A stretch of 64,000 nt of DNA. It comes from an uncultured bacterium. GTDB lineage: Bacteria; Planctomycetota; UBA8108; UBA1146. Under the pieces are notes generated by a model. It was not told the origin of the DNA and ran no database searches. It was given only the letters and a program-made list of their open reading frames with translations. Positions 63,316 through 64,000 of the stretch are shown here, piece by piece. The stretch covers positions 82,540 to 146,539 of the forward strand of contig CAJXMG010000003.1 of the NCBI GenBank assembly GCA_913056395.1. Reading direction: 5' to 3'. Numbering within the stretch: the first letter of the stretch is position 1; each line of letters begins with the position of its first letter. The position numbers and the translations under genes were made by a program.

Positions 63316-64000
63316 AGAGTTTTGTACGTCTCTGCCTGTCCAGACCGATCACGACGCTGACCGTTCATGTGCTCCTGTTGCTGGCTGGCATCATGTCGCT
63401 TCAGCACCTTCCCCTCAGTGCCCTGCCGGATTTCAGTCAAAACCGTATCAACGTGCGGGTTCCCTATCCCAATGCCTCCCCAACCCAGGTTGAGAATGAA
63501 GTCATTCGACCTTTGGAAGAGGCGCTGGCGACCCTGCATGGCCTCGAGGGAATCGAATCAGAATCGAGTGATGGTCGTGGTCGGGTGACCCTGAGGTTTG
63601 GTCACGGTACCGATACAGATGCCATCAAGGTCGAGGTTCGTGAACGCCTGGCCCGCGCCATCAATGACCTTCCTGTGGAGGACCTGGAGAGAATTCGCGT
63701 CAGTGATGGGGGATGGGGTGGGGGACCCGACACCATCATCGAGGCCCGCATCAGTTCGAAAGGGATCGACCTCTCCGAAAACTACGACCTTCTCGTCAAC
63801 CGTATCCAGAGGCCTCTGGAGCGAATCGATGGGGTGGGTCAGGTGGAACTGGATGGCATCAAGCCACTCGAGGTTCGCATCCAGTTTCGCAAAGGCGATC
63901 TCGAACGTCATGGTCTGACCCTGGGCAGTATTGCAGCAGTGATCAACAGCTCCAATATCGATGCGACCATCGGCAGAATCTGGAAAGAGGGCAAAACCCG
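63312..64000 (+). CDS. second RND-family efflux permease (partial, cut by window end)
   Basis: About 229 residues of the N-terminal part are present, without a stop codon. The start ATG overlaps the TGA of the preceding permease. The sequence begins KSFVRLCLSRPITTLTVHVL and continues with the RND porter domain (ALPDFSQNRINVRVPYPNAS; TQVENEVIRPLEEALATLHG; VGQVELDGIKPLEVRIQF). Two consecutive permeases served by one adaptor suggest a heteromeric MdtBC-like pump. This is inferred from gene order. Confidence 0.88.
   Translation, partial: MKSFVRLCLSRPITTLTVHVLLLLAGIMSLQHLPLSALPDFSQNRINVRVPYPNASPTQVENEVIRPLEEALATLHGLEGIESESSDGRGRVTLRFGHGTDTDAIKVEVRERLARAINDLPVEDLERIRVSDGGWGGGPDTIIEARISSKGIDLSENYDLLVNRIQRPLERIDGVGQVELDGIKPLEVRIQFRKGDLERHGLTLGSIAAVINSSNIDATIGRIWKEGKT

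Noticed and set aside
1..64000. tRNA genes, rRNA, CRISPR arrays, insertion sequences and phage genes
   Set aside because: None of the gaps shows the GTTCRANNC tRNA arm, spaced direct repeats, or transposase or integrase motifs. The PKD-domain repeats were considered as a CRISPR-like pattern but are coding.

Overview
The window looks like a chromosomal segment of a Planctomycetota bacterium. It carries a cytochrome-type DUF1549/DUF1553 protein followed directly by a Tat-type DUF1501 protein (18.9-23.9 kb). It also has dockerin-like 'RGD-N-D' tails on secreted proteins, a ThuA-type protein, a YugP-type metallopeptidase and a squalene-cyclase-like membrane protein. No rRNA, tRNA, CRISPR array, insertion sequence or phage module was seen. 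Genes are dense and many neighbours overlap by 4 bp (ATGA, GTGA or TTGA).

Layout. 0-1.6 kb: a sigma-54-type activator with an altered catalytic core. 1.6-6.4 kb (minus): a pentaheme dockerin-bearing cytochrome, a small membrane protein, and the alpha and beta subunits of a 2-oxo-acid dehydrogenase E1. 6.5-9 kb: a CapD/PseB-type dehydratase, ribosomal protein bL33 and an SDR protein. 9-10.3 kb: two membrane proteins. 10.5-12.9 kb: modABC molybdate uptake. 13-16.8 kb: a membrane protein, a SOUL heme-binding protein, then a CarH/LitR-like MerR-B12 regulator translationally coupled to a class II photolyase. 17-18.8 kb: hemB and a hypothetical. 18.9-26.3 kb: the DUF1549 and DUF1501 pair, a coiled-coil protein and a sodium:solute symporter. 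26.5-33.3 kb: a lipoprotein, a candidate thioredoxin-like selenoprotein, a cupin, a large secreted dockerin protein, a metallopeptidase and a ThuA-like protein. 33.7-38 kb: a secreted subtilase with four PKD domains. 38.3-45.7 kb: fused NuoE-NuoF subunit, selenocysteine formate dehydrogenase, M48 peptidase and GT39 transferase. 45.6-49.8 kb (minus): PAP2, radA, murD and a PEGA lipoprotein. 49.9-52 kb: a CxxCxxxC protein, a beta-lactamase-like lipoprotein and a TPR lipoprotein. 52.4-56.9 kb (minus): cyclase-like protein, thiS, thiG, CPBP protease and a double-HTH regulator. 57-64 kb: hemF, a DUF971 protein, an RND adaptor and two RND permeases, the second cut by the window end.

The main result is that two genes are each interrupted by one in-frame TGA that reads best as selenocysteine. 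One is the formate dehydrogenase catalytic subunit, where TGA sits at the known Sec/Cys position. The other is a secreted thioredoxin-like protein with a C-T-U motif. In both, a hairpin of bacterial SECIS type follows the TGA, with its loop starting 18-19 nt downstream. The formate dehydrogenase hairpin loop is GGUCU, as in the E. coli fdhF element recalled from the literature. The molybdate importer is a plausible cofactor supply for the formate dehydrogenase. The selenocysteine machinery (selA, selB, selC, selD) is not in this window.

Other points of interest are a CarH-like regulator in which the cobalamin axial histidine is replaced by tyrosine, an activator ATPase with a changed GAFTGA loop and Walker B, an uncharacterised extracellular domain shared by two large secreted proteins, and a three-way-junction inverted-repeat element in an intergenic region.
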